Part shown: in pieces, positions 1 through 8,405 of the stretch
Position numbering within the stretch: the stretch's first letter is position 1
How the letters are laid out: each line of letters begins with the position of its first letter
Assembly: GCA_946479905.1 (NCBI GenBank)
Contig: CAMLIA010000022.1
Span: forward strand, 1 to 34,766
Source of the DNA: an uncultured Frankiales bacterium
Lineage (GTDB): Bacteria > Actinomycetota > Actinomycetes > Mycobacteriales > SCTD01
Direction: 5' to 3'
DNA: 34,766 nt
The notes under the pieces: model-generated
What the model was told of the DNA's origin: nothing
The model's database searches: none
The model's input: only the letters and a program-made list of their open reading frames with translations
Translations under genes and position numbers: made by a program

Positions 1-170
1 GCGCCGTGGTCGTACCAGGGCGCGCGGCGCTGGCAGTGTCCGCAACGGCCGTGCTTGGGCCGACGTGGACGGACGTGAGCGATGAGGACCTGATTCGCCT
101 CGTCGTACTCGAGCTGCTCGATGACGGCGACGACCCCCAGCACGCGCCGCCATAGGGTTGCGTTCTGCAC
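1..170 (-). CDS. ISL3-family transposase, N-terminal part (runs off the left edge)
   Basis: The first 56 residues of a transposase are readable on the minus strand, starting at a GTG at 170; the rest lies beyond the left edge. The N-terminus has the typical ISL3 layout: a short leader (TLWRRVLGV), an acidic beta strand followed by a VRPRR segment, and the start of a zinc-ribbon (CGHC, with a following RRAPWYDHG). In this family that region is the DNA-end-binding zinc finger and the DDE catalytic core follows. The copy may be intact or a fragment. It is too short for the supplied length threshold of ordinary gene calling, which is why it could be missed. The family call rests on recalled motif order, not on a search. 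Confidence 0.75.
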   Translation of the reverse strand, partial: MQNATLWRRVLGVVAVIEQLEYDEANQVLIAHVRPRRPKHGRCGHCQRRAPWYDHG

Positions 171-237
171 GCCGTTCCCCGTTCAGTGGTTTCTGGCCCT
201 CGACAAGCCGAAAACCTAGATCTGGAACGGCGTGCAG
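165..237. repeat. 14-bp inverted repeat around the transposase start
   Basis: CTGCACGCCGTTCC at 165-178 and its exact reverse complement at 224-237 are separated by 45 bp. The left arm overlaps the GTG start of the ISL3-like transposase. It could form an mRNA or DNA hairpin over the start region, or be a target or end structure of the element. I could not identify the terminal inverted repeat of the element itself. Confidence 0.5.
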
Positions 238-953
238 CCGTCTCAAGACCTACCGGGCACCCACGGAAGCGTCAGGAGAGTCCGTTATCCACAGCCCGCT
301 GCACGCGCGCTCCACATGATCGTGATCGGCGCTCATGCTTCGAGGCATGCCTTCGGTCAGGAAGTACGGTCAAGAAGTACGGCGCGACGTGGCCTGCACG
401 CTGGAGTTGGAACCTGCCCCGCACGTAAGCGCCCGGCAAGCCAGAAATCGGGCTTCCGGACCATATCGGATGCGCTGGCGGCGCTCGAGAAGGCCCAGCG
501 GCTCGCCGAGCACGGCGTGACCGAAGTGCGGGCTGTAGGGGTGCCGGCTCGGGCTGACGACATCGCCCTGTGGGTTCCGCCGACGGACCCGGGCAGGAGG
601 CGAAGGGAAGCGAGGCCGCGCCCTGGCGGCACTGACCGGACGTACCCGGAGGACGGATTGCAGGCAGGTTCGAAGGCCACCCGGGGGCCATGAGCAGCTG
701 TCCCACCCGCTGCCTAGAGTGAGCGTCATGTCCGAACGCGCAGGCGAGCGGGTGCCTTCACCCGGGTTCCCGTCGACCAGCAATGACGCCATCTGGCCGC
801 GGACCGCGCCGCAGGCAGGCCCTGCGAGGCCATCGGTGCTGCCCAGCGGGGCGCGGACGCGTGGAGCGGCATCGTGAGGTGCTGGCTGCGGGGCTCCGTC
901 CTTGCGCCATCGATGACCGGTCTGGCGTCGTCACCTCTGACTCCCACCCTCAC
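238..953. other. Region without a convincing gene (possible decayed DNA beside the IS)
   Basis: About 700 bases between the transposase and the SnoaL-like gene hold only short overlapping reading frames on both strands, none resembling a known family. A 49-residue frame from an ATG at 728 to a stop at 877 and a longer plus-strand frame from 232 to 693 have no recognisable domain. The region may be remnants left by insertion events. I see no tRNA, clear terminator or repeat beyond the one listed separately. Confidence 0.4.
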
Positions 954-1463
954 ATGACAGAGTCGGACGCGAACGCGCAGGCGTGGCGGGAGCTCGTGAC
1001 GACCTACTACAACGGCTGCAGTGCCGGTGATGTCGAGTTGATGATGTCCGCGCTGCACCCGGACGTCGTGCATTGGTTCTTGGCCCCCAACAAGGGGTCA
1101 ACGGCGGTTGCGTCAGCCGAGCACCTTGCACGCTACTGGCGCAAGGTGGCCAGGGCGCTTCATGCCCGGTGGGTTGTCGACACAATCGTTGCATCAGGCG
1201 ACGAGGCCGTCATCGAGTGGACCATGTTCTGGCGGTCCGCGCCCGGGGCCGAGCGGGTGGCGACCAGGGGGGCTGAGTGGTTCACAAGGCACGAGGGACG
1301 TATCCACGAGATCCGTTCCTATTACCAGATGCGGGCGGAATCGACGGAGCTTGACGGGTTCCCCTACCAAGACCGGGGTTATTCCGTACTCGGCCGCGAA
1401 CGTACTGAGGTCCATCCGGACGCGGAGGCCTATGAGACCTTGCAGGCGGGCGACGCACCATGA
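954..1463 (+). CDS. SnoaL-like / NTF2-fold protein
   Basis: A 169-residue protein with the pattern of the SnoaL/NTF2-like superfamily: an N-terminal helix (WRELVTTYYNG), the characteristic 'D-x-x-x-x-M-x-x-x-L-H-P-D-V' segment near residues 25-40, a central helix (HLARYWRKVARAL), then strands containing EWTMFWR and a final 'GRIHEIRSYYQ'. Members are small cone-shaped isomerases, hydratases or ligand-binding proteins; the substrate cannot be told from sequence. The ATG at 954 was chosen because the domain begins soon after it; the longer frame from 783 adds a low-complexity Arg-rich stretch unlike the family. No good Shine-Dalgarno is seen. The stop overlaps the next start (ATGA), so it is translationally coupled to the crotonase, and the two may act on the same acyl-CoA or aromatic substrate (inference). 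Confidence 0.7.
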   Translation: MTESDANAQAWRELVTTYYNGCSAGDVELMMSALHPDVVHWFLAPNKGSTAVASAEHLARYWRKVARALHARWVVDTIVASGDEAVIEWTMFWRSAPGAERVATRGAEWFTRHEGRIHEIRSYYQMRAESTELDGFPYQDRGYSVLGRERTEVHPDAEAYETLQAGDAP

Positions 1464-2269
1464 CGGTTGAGGACGGACCGCCGGTCGCGAACGTCGTGAC
1501 AACAACCAAGGCCGGCGTGGCAACGGTCACGCTCAACCGTCCTGACCGACTCAACGCCGTGGACGAGCCCACACGTCGGGCGCTGCTCGCTGCGCTGAAC
1601 GGAGCGGAGGCGAACCCAGCCGTCCGGGTCATAGTCCTGACCGGAGTGGGGCGTGCGTTCTGCGTCGGTCAGGATCTTGCCGCAACTCATGAGCTGGTCG
1701 ATGCTCATGCCACGGTCGCCCAGAGCTACAACCCGTTGGTGCGAGCGATCATCACCGCGACCAAGCCCGTGGTCGCGGCTGTCAACGGCCTGGCCGTGGG
1801 TGCCGGTTTCGCTCTTGCCTGCGGTCTCCGGCTCGCCGCAGCCTCTGCGTCCTTCGCAGCCTCGTTCTGCAAAGTCGGTCTCGTGCCCGACAGCTCGGTC
1901 TCGTGGTTCCTCGTACGCGAGCTTGGTCATGCGCGGGCCTTCGAGCTGGCCGCGACGGGCCGCACGCTGAGGGCAGAGCAGGCGCTCGCTCTCGGCCTGC
2001 TCAACGAGGTGGTGCCGGACGACGAGCTGGCCTCGAGGGCCTATGAGCGGGCCCGCGAGCTGGCGGAAGGTCCGGCCCTCGCCCTGGCCTTGACCAAGCG
2101 GATCTTCACGTCAGTCGGCCAGGAGTCGTTCGACGCGGTTGCGGCCCTGGAGGCGCTGAGCCAGGGTCGTGCCGCTGCGTCTGCTGAGCACCTTGAGGGT
2201 CGGACAGCGTTCGAGGAGCGCAGGCCTCCGCGGTATCCCGGCGCACCTTCCATGGAGGTGCCGCAGTGA
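1460..2269 (+). CDS. Enoyl-CoA hydratase/isomerase (crotonase) family protein, PaaG-like
   Basis: A 269-residue crotonase-fold enzyme, normal length. The N-terminal 'VTLNRPDRLNAV' motif, the first oxyanion-hole strand (FCVGQDL, about residues 67-73) and the second oxyanion-hole helix start (GLAVGAGFALA, about 110-120) are all present. An acidic residue sits in 'GLVPDSS' (Asp144), the position of the catalytic acid in PaaG-type isomerases; the hydratase-type second glutamate is not evident, so isomerisation or ring-opening chemistry is more likely than plain hydration. It would act in the cytoplasm on acyl-CoA thioesters. It overlaps the preceding SnoaL-like gene by 4 bases. Neither gene has an obvious place in the sugar pathway downstream, so this pair may be a separate function or a remnant of another operon. 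Confidence 0.85.
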   Translation: MTVEDGPPVANVVTTTKAGVATVTLNRPDRLNAVDEPTRRALLAALNGAEANPAVRVIVLTGVGRAFCVGQDLAATHELVDAHATVAQSYNPLVRAIITATKPVVAAVNGLAVGAGFALACGLRLAAASASFAASFCKVGLVPDSSVSWFLVRELGHARAFELAATGRTLRAEQALALGLLNEVVPDDELASRAYERARELAEGPALALALTKRIFTSVGQESFDAVAALEALSQGRAAASAEHLEGRTAFEERRPPRYPGAPSMEVPQ

Positions 2270-2451
2270 CGAGACGGCTGAGCGCGGCCTGAGCATCCCG
2301 GCTTGAAGCATCGCCCGGGCTCGACCAGTCCAACGTCCCACTGGCAGGTCTGCAGACGTCAGGGAGGACGTCGCTTGCCCCGCGCGGCAACATCTTCCCA
2401 GAAGCTTGCCTACGACGCACTCCGCGCTGCGCTCCTCTGTCACACCGCCTC

Positions 2452-3360
2452 TCAGCGCCAGGACGGCTGCATCCCCCAGGTGAGCTCCAGGCTGTGTCCG
2501 GGCGCGACGATCGTCAGATCGACGCCGCTCCGCAGGGCGTTGGCGGGGGCGGTGCACGGCTCCACGGCCAGGCTGCGGCGGCGGTCCGGCTCCGGCAGCG
2601 TGCTCGAGTTGTAGACGACGAGGTAGCGCGTCGTGGGGCCCCCCCACACCACCACGGCGTCGCCGTCGGGGAAGCCCACCACGCACCGCACCGTGCCGTC
2701 CACGTCGGGCAGCACGTCGGTCCAGCACGCGTCGATCTCGGCAGCGCCGATGCGGCGTCCGTGCCGGAAGTCGAGCTCCGAGCCGGTGAGCGGCGTGCGC
2801 CCGGTCTCCTCCCAGGCGTGGTCACCCTCAACGAGGGTGCCGGCGGGCAGCTGCAGCGTCACGTCGTCGACGGGACCGCGCGTCACGACGTACGGGTGCA
2901 CGCCGAGCCCCACAGGGGCGTCTCGCTGACCGGTGTTGCGCGCGCTCAGCGAGCAGGAGAGCCCGGTCGGCCCGAGCGAGTACCCGGCGTCGACCTGCAG
3001 GGAGAAGGGGTAGCCGTCACTGGGCTGCAGGTCGTGGCGCAGCACCACTCGGTCAGGTCCCTGCTCGACCACGGAGAAGGGTGCGTAGCCGACCAGGCCG
3101 TGCAGCGCCGTACCGCGGTCGGGCTCGCTCACCGCGAGCTGGTGCGTCTCGCCCTCCCAGGCCCAGACGCCACCCGCCACCCGGTTCGGCCACGGGGCGA
3201 GCAGCGCGCTGCGGTAGTACGGCCGGTCCGCCGGCTCCTCACCGGCGATCACGTCCCGGCCCGCCACGGCGTAGGCCACGACACGCCCGCCCAGAGTGGA
3301 GATCGTAGCCCGCTGGTTACCGACTTCGAGCTGGACGCCCCCCGTGCCCACGAGCTGCAC
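2452..3360 (-). CDS. Aldose 1-epimerase (galactose mutarotase family)
   Basis: A 302-residue protein that interconverts the alpha and beta anomers of an aldose. Family hallmarks are visible: WPNR near residue 57-60, the His of LHGLVG (His87), the second His of GVHPY (His155) and the C-terminal catalytic Glu in AVEPCTAPANAL (Glu267). No signal peptide, so cytoplasmic. It starts at a GTG at 3360, 9 bases after the stop of the serine hydrolase, and the two form one minus-strand transcription unit behind the TGGTATACCA site. Its likely role is to supply the correct anomer to a sugar 1-dehydrogenase of the locus. It is one of three mutarotase-type proteins in this window. The sugar specificity is not visible from sequence. 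Confidence 0.88.
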   Translation of the reverse strand: MQLVGTGGVQLEVGNQRATISTLGGRVVAYAVAGRDVIAGEEPADRPYYRSALLAPWPNRVAGGVWAWEGETHQLAVSEPDRGTALHGLVGYAPFSVVEQGPDRVVLRHDLQPSDGYPFSLQVDAGYSLGPTGLSCSLSARNTGQRDAPVGLGVHPYVVTRGPVDDVTLQLPAGTLVEGDHAWEETGRTPLTGSELDFRHGRRIGAAEIDACWTDVLPDVDGTVRCVVGFPDGDAVVVWGGPTTRYLVVYNSSTLPEPDRRRSLAVEPCTAPANALRSGVDLTIVAPGHSLELTWGMQPSWR

Positions 3361-3369
3361 CCTTCGCGT

Positions 3370-4557
3370 CTAGAGACAGGACAGGATGGCGTCGATCAGC
3401 ACAGGTGCTCGGGTGTCTGCTCCGTTCGGTCCGCGCATTCCCCACATGTTGTTGCGGACGTACCCGATCGCCAGACCGGTGTCGGGGTTAGCCAGCCCAA
3501 GGCACCCACTGGCGCCGCCGTGCCCGAACGAGTTCGGGCCGAGCAGGGGGGTGGAGGCTGACGGGACCTGGAACCCGAGGCCGAAGTGCAGGGCGAGCTC
3601 TTCATTGCCTGCTGGCATCCCGAACGCCGACGTGGTCTGCCTGGCCGCCGCCGCCTTCACCGTCTCCGGTCGCAGCAGCTGGATGCCGTCGACGGAGCCG
3701 ATGGTGGCGGCGTACATCCGGGCCATCGAGCGGGCGTCGGCGACCATGTTGCCGGCCGGGATCTCAGCTTCGAGTGCCTGGCGCGCGTTCAGGCCGCCGC
3801 CGTCGTCGGTCACCAGCGACAACGGAAGGGCATCGCCGAGGGTCAGCGACCGCACCCAGTAGGCGTCAGGCCCTTCCAGCTTGGCAACCGCGTCCTCGAA
3901 GTCCGGCCCGGGCGGCGGACCCGGGGTCACGTGCGCCAGATCGAGCTCGATGTCGCGCGGCAGCCCGATGTAGGCGTGCAGTCCGAGCGGCTCGGCGATC
4001 TCGTCACGCAAGTACTGTCCGACCGTCCTACCGGTGATGCGCCGGATGACCTCGCCTACCAGGTGCCCGTAGGTGATGGCGTGATAGGCGTGCTCTCCGC
4101 CAGGGGCGAAGACGGGCTGCTGCTCCTCGAGCGCGCGCACGAACGGGTCCCATGCGCAGAGCTCGTCGAGAGTCAGCGTGCGGTCGACAACGGGAAGTCC
4201 TGCCTGATGAGTCAGCAGCCAGCGGACCGGCATGCCCTCCTTGCCGGCAGCGCCGAACTCAGGCCAGTACGACGTGACGGGGGCGTCCAGGTCGAGCTCG
4301 CCGCGTTCGACCAGCATGTTGGCGCACAGGGCCGTGGCGCCCTTGCTGCAGGAGAACACCAGCACGACGGTGTCCTTGTCCCACGGTCGACCGGTGCGGC
4401 GGTCGGCAGTGCCTCCCCAGACATCCATGACCGGCTTGCCGTCGACGTAGATGCACAGCCCGGCGCCGATCTCGTGGCCGAGGGCGAAGTTCTCTTGCAG
4501 GACGTCGGCGACCTTCCCCCAGCCGTCGTCGACCTGGCCGAGCAGTTCCATCGTCAT
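3370..4557 (-). CDS. Beta-lactamase-family serine hydrolase (esterase-like)
   Basis: A 395-residue protein of the class C beta-lactamase / EstB-type esterase family. The nucleophile motif is S-C-S-K (Ser69, Lys72), the second motif is Y-H-A (Tyr158) and a late 'FGHGGASG' supplies the third element. The 'WLLTHQAGLP' helix near 113-122 is typical of the family. There is no signal peptide, so it is probably a cytoplasmic esterase or deacylase rather than a true beta-lactamase. It starts at ATG 4557, with a second in-frame ATG at 4551, about 39 bases downstream of the TGGTATACCA palindrome. Co-transcription with an aldose epimerase suggests removal of an acyl group from a sugar or glycoside (inference). 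Confidence 0.85.
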   Translation of the reverse strand: MTMELLGQVDDGWGKVADVLQENFALGHEIGAGLCIYVDGKPVMDVWGGTADRRTGRPWDKDTVVLVFSCSKGATALCANMLVERGELDLDAPVTSYWPEFGAAGKEGMPVRWLLTHQAGLPVVDRTLTLDELCAWDPFVRALEEQQPVFAPGGEHAYHAITYGHLVGEVIRRITGRTVGQYLRDEIAEPLGLHAYIGLPRDIELDLAHVTPGPPPGPDFEDAVAKLEGPDAYWVRSLTLGDALPLSLVTDDGGGLNARQALEAEIPAGNMVADARSMARMYAATIGSVDGIQLLRPETVKAAAARQTTSAFGMPAGNEELALHFGLGFQVPSASTPLLGPNSFGHGGASGCLGLANPDTGLAIGYVRNNMWGMRGPNGADTRAPVLIDAILSCL

Positions 4558-4595
4558 CCCAAGGCTCTTTCGTGGGGGCCGCTGACAAGAGATGA

Positions 4596-4624
4596 TTGGT
4601 ATACCAGTTCGGCAGCCGGGTCAA
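4596..4624 (-). promoter_or_regulatory. Promoter with TGGTATACCA operator for serine hydrolase/aldose epimerase
   Basis: The perfect palindrome TGGTATACCA lies at 4597-4606. On the minus strand a TTGACC -35 (4624-4619) is followed after 17 bases by TACCAA (4601-4596) as a possible -10, so the palindrome covers the -10 and a bound repressor would block RNA polymerase. The same palindrome recurs at 27508 and 30442. Sites of this form with central TA are known for GntR-family regulators such as UxuR/ExuR and FadR-like proteins. Confidence 0.65.
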
Positions 4625-4633
4625 GCGATTCCG

Positions 4634-4648
4634 GGCAATCGTATTGCC
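4634..4648. repeat. Inverted repeat GGCAAT-CGT-ATTGCC
   Basis: Perfect 6-bp arms with a 3-base centre, in the intergenic region between the divergent serine hydrolase and ABC exporter genes. Immediately to the left, TCAAGCGATT (4621-4630) matches the first ten bases of the LacI-type palindrome found elsewhere in the locus with one mismatch. Together they may be a degenerate regulatory site; function unproven. Confidence 0.35.
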
Positions 4649-4736
4649 GGGCGCCGGCACCCGCTGGCCCGATAGGGTTTGGCTGTTCGTTGGACAGCAT
4701 TACTAACCCGGCCCAGGGGGTGTCGACATCTCTGCC

Positions 4737-6476
4737 GTGGACCGGCCGAACCTGCCACCCGGCGGCATCAAGGCACTCGCCCGACAGCTGCTAGGGAAGA
4801 ACCGTCGACCGTTCGTGATCGCGGTGGGCGGCGCGCTCGTCTACCTCACGACCCAGCTGGCCGTGCCGCTGCTCACGCGCACCGGTGTCGATGCGCTGAC
4901 CACTCGCGACGGCGGATCGTTGCGGCTGGCGCTGATTGGCTTCGTGGGCGTCGCCGTCGTGCGGGCGTTGGCAGGCGGCCTGCGCAAGTACTACGCGGGG
5001 GTCTTCTCGTTCCGGGTCGGGACCGACCTTCGTGCCGGGATCTACGAGCACCTGCAGGTGCTCGACATCGGGTACCACGGCCGAATGGGGTCGGGGCAGC
5101 TGCTGTCCCGGGCGGCCGGGGACGTCACCCTGGTCGAGACCTTCGCCGGAGCCATCCCCTACTTCACCCAGTCGCTGCTGGTAGGCATCGCCGGCGTACC
5201 TCTCCTCGTGTGGCTCGACCCGCTGCTGGCCACCGTGGTGCTCGTCGCGACGGCCCTGGTCGGCGGGCTTGTGCTCCGGGCCGCACGGCCGATGTACCCG
5301 ACCTCGGTCATGGTCCAGAACATGACCGGTGCCTTCACGACCTTCGTCGAGCAGCAGGTCGAGGGCATCCGGGTCGTCAAGGGCCATGGCTTCGAGCCGG
5401 CCCACCGTCGACAGGGGCGACGGCTCGCCGTGGACGTCCGCAGCGTGGGTGTGCACCTCGGCCGGCAGCGTGCGCGGCTGATCGCGTGCATGATCGCCGC
5501 CCCCGGCATGGCGACCCTGCTGGTGCTGCTGGTCGGTGGCGAACGAGCCCTGCACGGACAGCTCCGGCCCGGCGACATCGTCGCCTTCGTCCAGTACCTC
5601 GGTCTGCTCGTGACCCCGATCGTCGTCGGCGCCCAGCTGCTCGGCCAGTGGCCGCAGGTGCGCGCCGCGGCGGAGCGGGTCGCCGCGGTGCTCGAGGCCC
5701 CGGTCACGATCGTCGACCCGCCCGCGCCGGTGGCGCTGCGCGCCGGGCCGCCCGAGCTGCGCTTCGAGGACGTCTGGTTCGGGTACGACGAGGACGACCC
5801 CGTGCTGGCGGGCTTCGACCTCACCGTCCCGGCCGGCAGCTCCGTCGCCCTGGTCGGGATGAGCGGCTCCGGCAAGACGACCGCGCTGAGGCTGGTCGAG
5901 CGCTTCTTCGACCCGTGGCAGGGCCGGGTGCTGCTCGACGGGGTGCCCGCGTCGCGCGTGCCGCTGGAGGAGCTGCGGGCCAGGGTCACCATGGTCTTCG
6001 AGGACGCCCAGCTGTTCTCGACGTCGGTGGTGGAGAACGTGCAGGTGGGCCGGCCCGGTGCCGACGACGAGCTGGTACGGCGGGCGATGACCGCGGCGGC
6101 AGCGGAGTTCGTCGGCGATCTCGACCAGGGCCTGGAGACGCAGGTCGGCGAGAAGGGCACGTCGCTGTCAGGTGGTCAGCGTCAGCGCGTGGCGCTGGCC
6201 CGGTCGCTGGTACGCCACTCCGACGTGCTGCTCCTCGACGACGTGACGAGTGCCCTCGACCCGCAGACCGCGGACCGGGTGCGGGCGTCGCTTGCCGAGC
6301 TGATGCTGAGCGCGACGACCCTGGTCGTCGCCCAGTCCGTGGAGACGGCGCTGCTGGCCAAGCGGGTCGCGCTCGTGGAGGACGGGCGGGTCAAGGCCCT
6401 CGGCACGCACAAGCAGCTGATGCGGCTGGCGGCGTACCGCAAGGCGCTGGCCCTGACGTCCGAGCGGCCGGGGTGA
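4737..6476 (+). CDS. ABC exporter half-transporter with degenerate ATPase site (subunit 1)
   Basis: A 579-residue fusion of a six-helix type IV (ABCB-like) membrane domain, roughly residues 20-315, and a nucleotide-binding domain. Walker A is G-M-S-G-S-G-K-T (about 373-380), the signature is LSGGQ (about 476) and Walker B is LLLDD (about 492-496). The residue after the Walker B Asp is Asp instead of the catalytic Glu, and the H-loop His is replaced by Gln (VVAQS). This subunit therefore forms the inactive half-site of an asymmetric exporter, as in TM287/288-type heterodimers. It starts at GTG 4737 and its stop overlaps the ATG of the partner (TGATG). Substrate unknown; its link to the sugar genes is only positional. 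Confidence 0.9.
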   Translation: MDRPNLPPGGIKALARQLLGKNRRPFVIAVGGALVYLTTQLAVPLLTRTGVDALTTRDGGSLRLALIGFVGVAVVRALAGGLRKYYAGVFSFRVGTDLRAGIYEHLQVLDIGYHGRMGSGQLLSRAAGDVTLVETFAGAIPYFTQSLLVGIAGVPLLVWLDPLLATVVLVATALVGGLVLRAARPMYPTSVMVQNMTGAFTTFVEQQVEGIRVVKGHGFEPAHRRQGRRLAVDVRSVGVHLGRQRARLIACMIAAPGMATLLVLLVGGERALHGQLRPGDIVAFVQYLGLLVTPIVVGAQLLGQWPQVRAAAERVAAVLEAPVTIVDPPAPVALRAGPPELRFEDVWFGYDEDDPVLAGFDLTVPAGSSVALVGMSGSGKTTALRLVERFFDPWQGRVLLDGVPASRVPLEELRARVTMVFEDAQLFSTSVVENVQVGRPGADDELVRRAMTAAAAEFVGDLDQGLETQVGEKGTSLSGGQRQRVALARSLVRHSDVLLLDDVTSALDPQTADRVRASLAELMLSATTLVVAQSVETALLAKRVALVEDGRVKALGTHKQLMRLAAYRKALALTSERPG

Positions 6477-8254
6477 TGGCGACAGCGAAGGTGGAACGCC
6501 CCTCCACGCGGCGCATCCTCGACGAGCTCGGGCCGCACCGTCGCGATGTGCTCGGCACTGTCGGGGTGACCGTGGCGGAGGTCGTGTTCAACGCCGCCGG
6601 TCCGCTGCTGCTCGCCAGCGGCATCGACGCCTTGCGGCGACACGACCAGACCCGGCTGCTCGTCTGCTGCGCGGTCCTCGGCGCGACGACGCTGCTGCAC
6701 AACGGGGCGACGTACCTCATCCAGCGGTTCGGGAGCCGGCTCAGTCAGAACTACCTCGCGCAGCTGCGCGGCAGGCTGCTCGACCACCTCTTCCAGCTCG
6801 ACCTCGACTACTTCGACCGGGAGCGGTCGGGCCGCATCATCGCGCGGCTGACCTCGGACGTGGAGAGCCTGCAGCAGTTCCTCGAGGGCGGCGTGTCCAT
6901 GAGCCTGCGGGCGCCGCTGATGATCGTCGTCTCGATCGCGATGCTGCTCACGCAGTCGTGGATCCTCACGCTCGTGGTCGTTGGTTGCTGCCTGCCGATC
7001 GTGGCCGTGACCCTCTGGTACCGCCGGCGCTCGTTCGCTCGGCAGCTGGTCGTGCGCGACGCGAACGCCGACCTGCTGACCCACCTCACCGAGTCGTTGC
7101 AGGCCATCGGCGTGGTGCAGGCCTTCGGGCTGGAGGAGGCCCGGCGCTCGACGTACCGCGACCTGCTGGCGCGCTCGGTCGCGGCCAAGCTGCAGGTGTC
7201 GCGCGCCAACGTCGTCTACGGCGTGGTGCTCGACGCGATCGGCCCGCTGTCCCTGGCCGCGGTCCTCGGCGCGGGCTTCCTCCTCGCCGGGCACGGTGCC
7301 GCCTCGCTCGCCGTGGTCATCGCCTCGTTCCTGTACGCCGGACGCGTCTTCGAGCCGCTGCAGCAGCTCGCCGAGCTGAACAACCTGATGCAGGCCGCGA
7401 CGGCAGCCTTCGCGAAGATCTTCAGCTTCCTCGACGAGCGGCCGTTGGTGCACGACGTACCCCACGCGGCCAGCTTCGCGGCGGGGCCGGGTGCCATCGA
7501 GGTGGAGGACGTCAGCTTCCGCTACTCGCCGCAGGCGCCCGACGTGCTGCACGGAGTGTCGCTGACCGTCGCGCCGGCGGAGCGGATCGCGCTGGTGGGC
7601 AGCAGTGGAGCCGGCAAGTCGACCCTGGCGAAGCTGCTTGCCCGCTTCTACGACCCCAGCGCCGGGTCGATCCGGGTCGACGGGCAGGACATCCGCACCG
7701 TGCAGGGCCACAGCCTCCGGGCTCGGCTGGCCCTCATCCCGCAGGAGGGCTACCTGTTCACCGGCACCATCGCCGAGAACATCGCGCTGGGCCGCGCGGG
7801 GGCGACCCGGGCCGACGCGGAGGCCGCGTGCGAGCAGCTCGGCATCCTCGAGCGGCTCTCTGCCTCGCTGGTCGCAGGCCTCGACACGGAGGTGACCGCG
7901 GGTGGGCGTTCGCTGTCGTCGGGGCAGCGCCAGCTCGTCGCCCTCGCCCGCGCGTTCCTCGCCGACCCGACCGTGCTCGTCCTCGACGAGGCCACCTCGA
8001 ATCTCGACCCGGCCACGGACGCGCTGGTGGAGGAGGCCCTGCACAACCTGCTGGCCGGTCGCACCAGCATCGTCATCGCCCATCGCGTCGCCTCGGCCGT
8101 GCGCGCCGACCGCGTCGTCGTGATGGCGAACGGGCGCATCGCCGAGCAGGGCGACCCGCAGGAGCTGATGCTGCGCGACGGGGCGTTCGCGCACTGGCTG
8201 AGGGCCGAGGGGGAGGCCGCCCCCGTGGAACCTCTCGAGTTCGCGACGGACTGA
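6476..8254 (+). CDS. ABC exporter half-transporter with canonical ATPase site (subunit 2)
   Basis: A 592-residue membrane/ATPase fusion that pairs with the gene just upstream. The N-terminal domain has the coupling-helix region '[20 protein letters not shown]', typical of ABCB-type exporters. The nucleotide-binding domain has Walker A G-S-S-G-A-G-K-S (about 374-381), signature LSSGQ (about 479), Walker B VLVLDE with the catalytic Glu, and the H-loop His (IAHR, about 535). The second signature position is Ser rather than Gly, common in actinobacterial exporters. With the degenerate partner it should form one heterodimer with one competent site. The start ATG overlaps the upstream stop by one base. 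The exported compound cannot be told; a drug, lipid or toxic intermediate is possible. Confidence 0.9.
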   Translation: MATAKVERPSTRRILDELGPHRRDVLGTVGVTVAEVVFNAAGPLLLASGIDALRRHDQTRLLVCCAVLGATTLLHNGATYLIQRFGSRLSQNYLAQLRGRLLDHLFQLDLDYFDRERSGRIIARLTSDVESLQQFLEGGVSMSLRAPLMIVVSIAMLLTQSWILTLVVVGCCLPIVAVTLWYRRRSFARQLVVRDANADLLTHLTESLQAIGVVQAFGLEEARRSTYRDLLARSVAAKLQVSRANVVYGVVLDAIGPLSLAAVLGAGFLLAGHGAASLAVVIASFLYAGRVFEPLQQLAELNNLMQAATAAFAKIFSFLDERPLVHDVPHAASFAAGPGAIEVEDVSFRYSPQAPDVLHGVSLTVAPAERIALVGSSGAGKSTLAKLLARFYDPSAGSIRVDGQDIRTVQGHSLRARLALIPQEGYLFTGTIAENIALGRAGATRADAEAACEQLGILERLSASLVAGLDTEVTAGGRSLSSGQRQLVALARAFLADPTVLVLDEATSNLDPATDALVEEALHNLLAGRTSIVIAHRVASAVRADRVVVMANGRIAEQGDPQELMLRDGAFAHWLRAEGEAAPVEPLEFATD

Positions 8255-8405
8255 GCCTGGTGCGCGGGGTTCCCATCTGTCGCCGCGATGGTTTACGGTT
8301 TGGAATGTCATGCAACAAATCGGGGAAACGGAGCGCCTGGTCGGGGCAGGTCGCTGTTGGGCCACCTGGCCCAGATCCCTGCCTGACCCAACCTAAGGAG
8401 TACCC

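Noticed and set aside
232..693. A 153-residue plus-strand frame next to the IS
   Set aside because: Low-complexity Arg/Pro/Gly-rich ends and no recognisable domain; overlapping frames on the other strand are equally long.
728..877. A 49-residue frame starting MSERAGERVPSPGF
   Set aside because: No family resemblance, no ribosome-binding site and stops abruptly; could be a remnant but not supportable as a gene.
2494..3561. A 355-residue plus-strand frame over the aldose epimerase
   Set aside because: Shadow of the minus-strand gene, whose catalytic His and Glu are clear.
6182..8365. A 727-residue antisense frame over the second ABC exporter gene
   Set aside because: The plus strand carries all ABC motifs; the antisense product has no family features.
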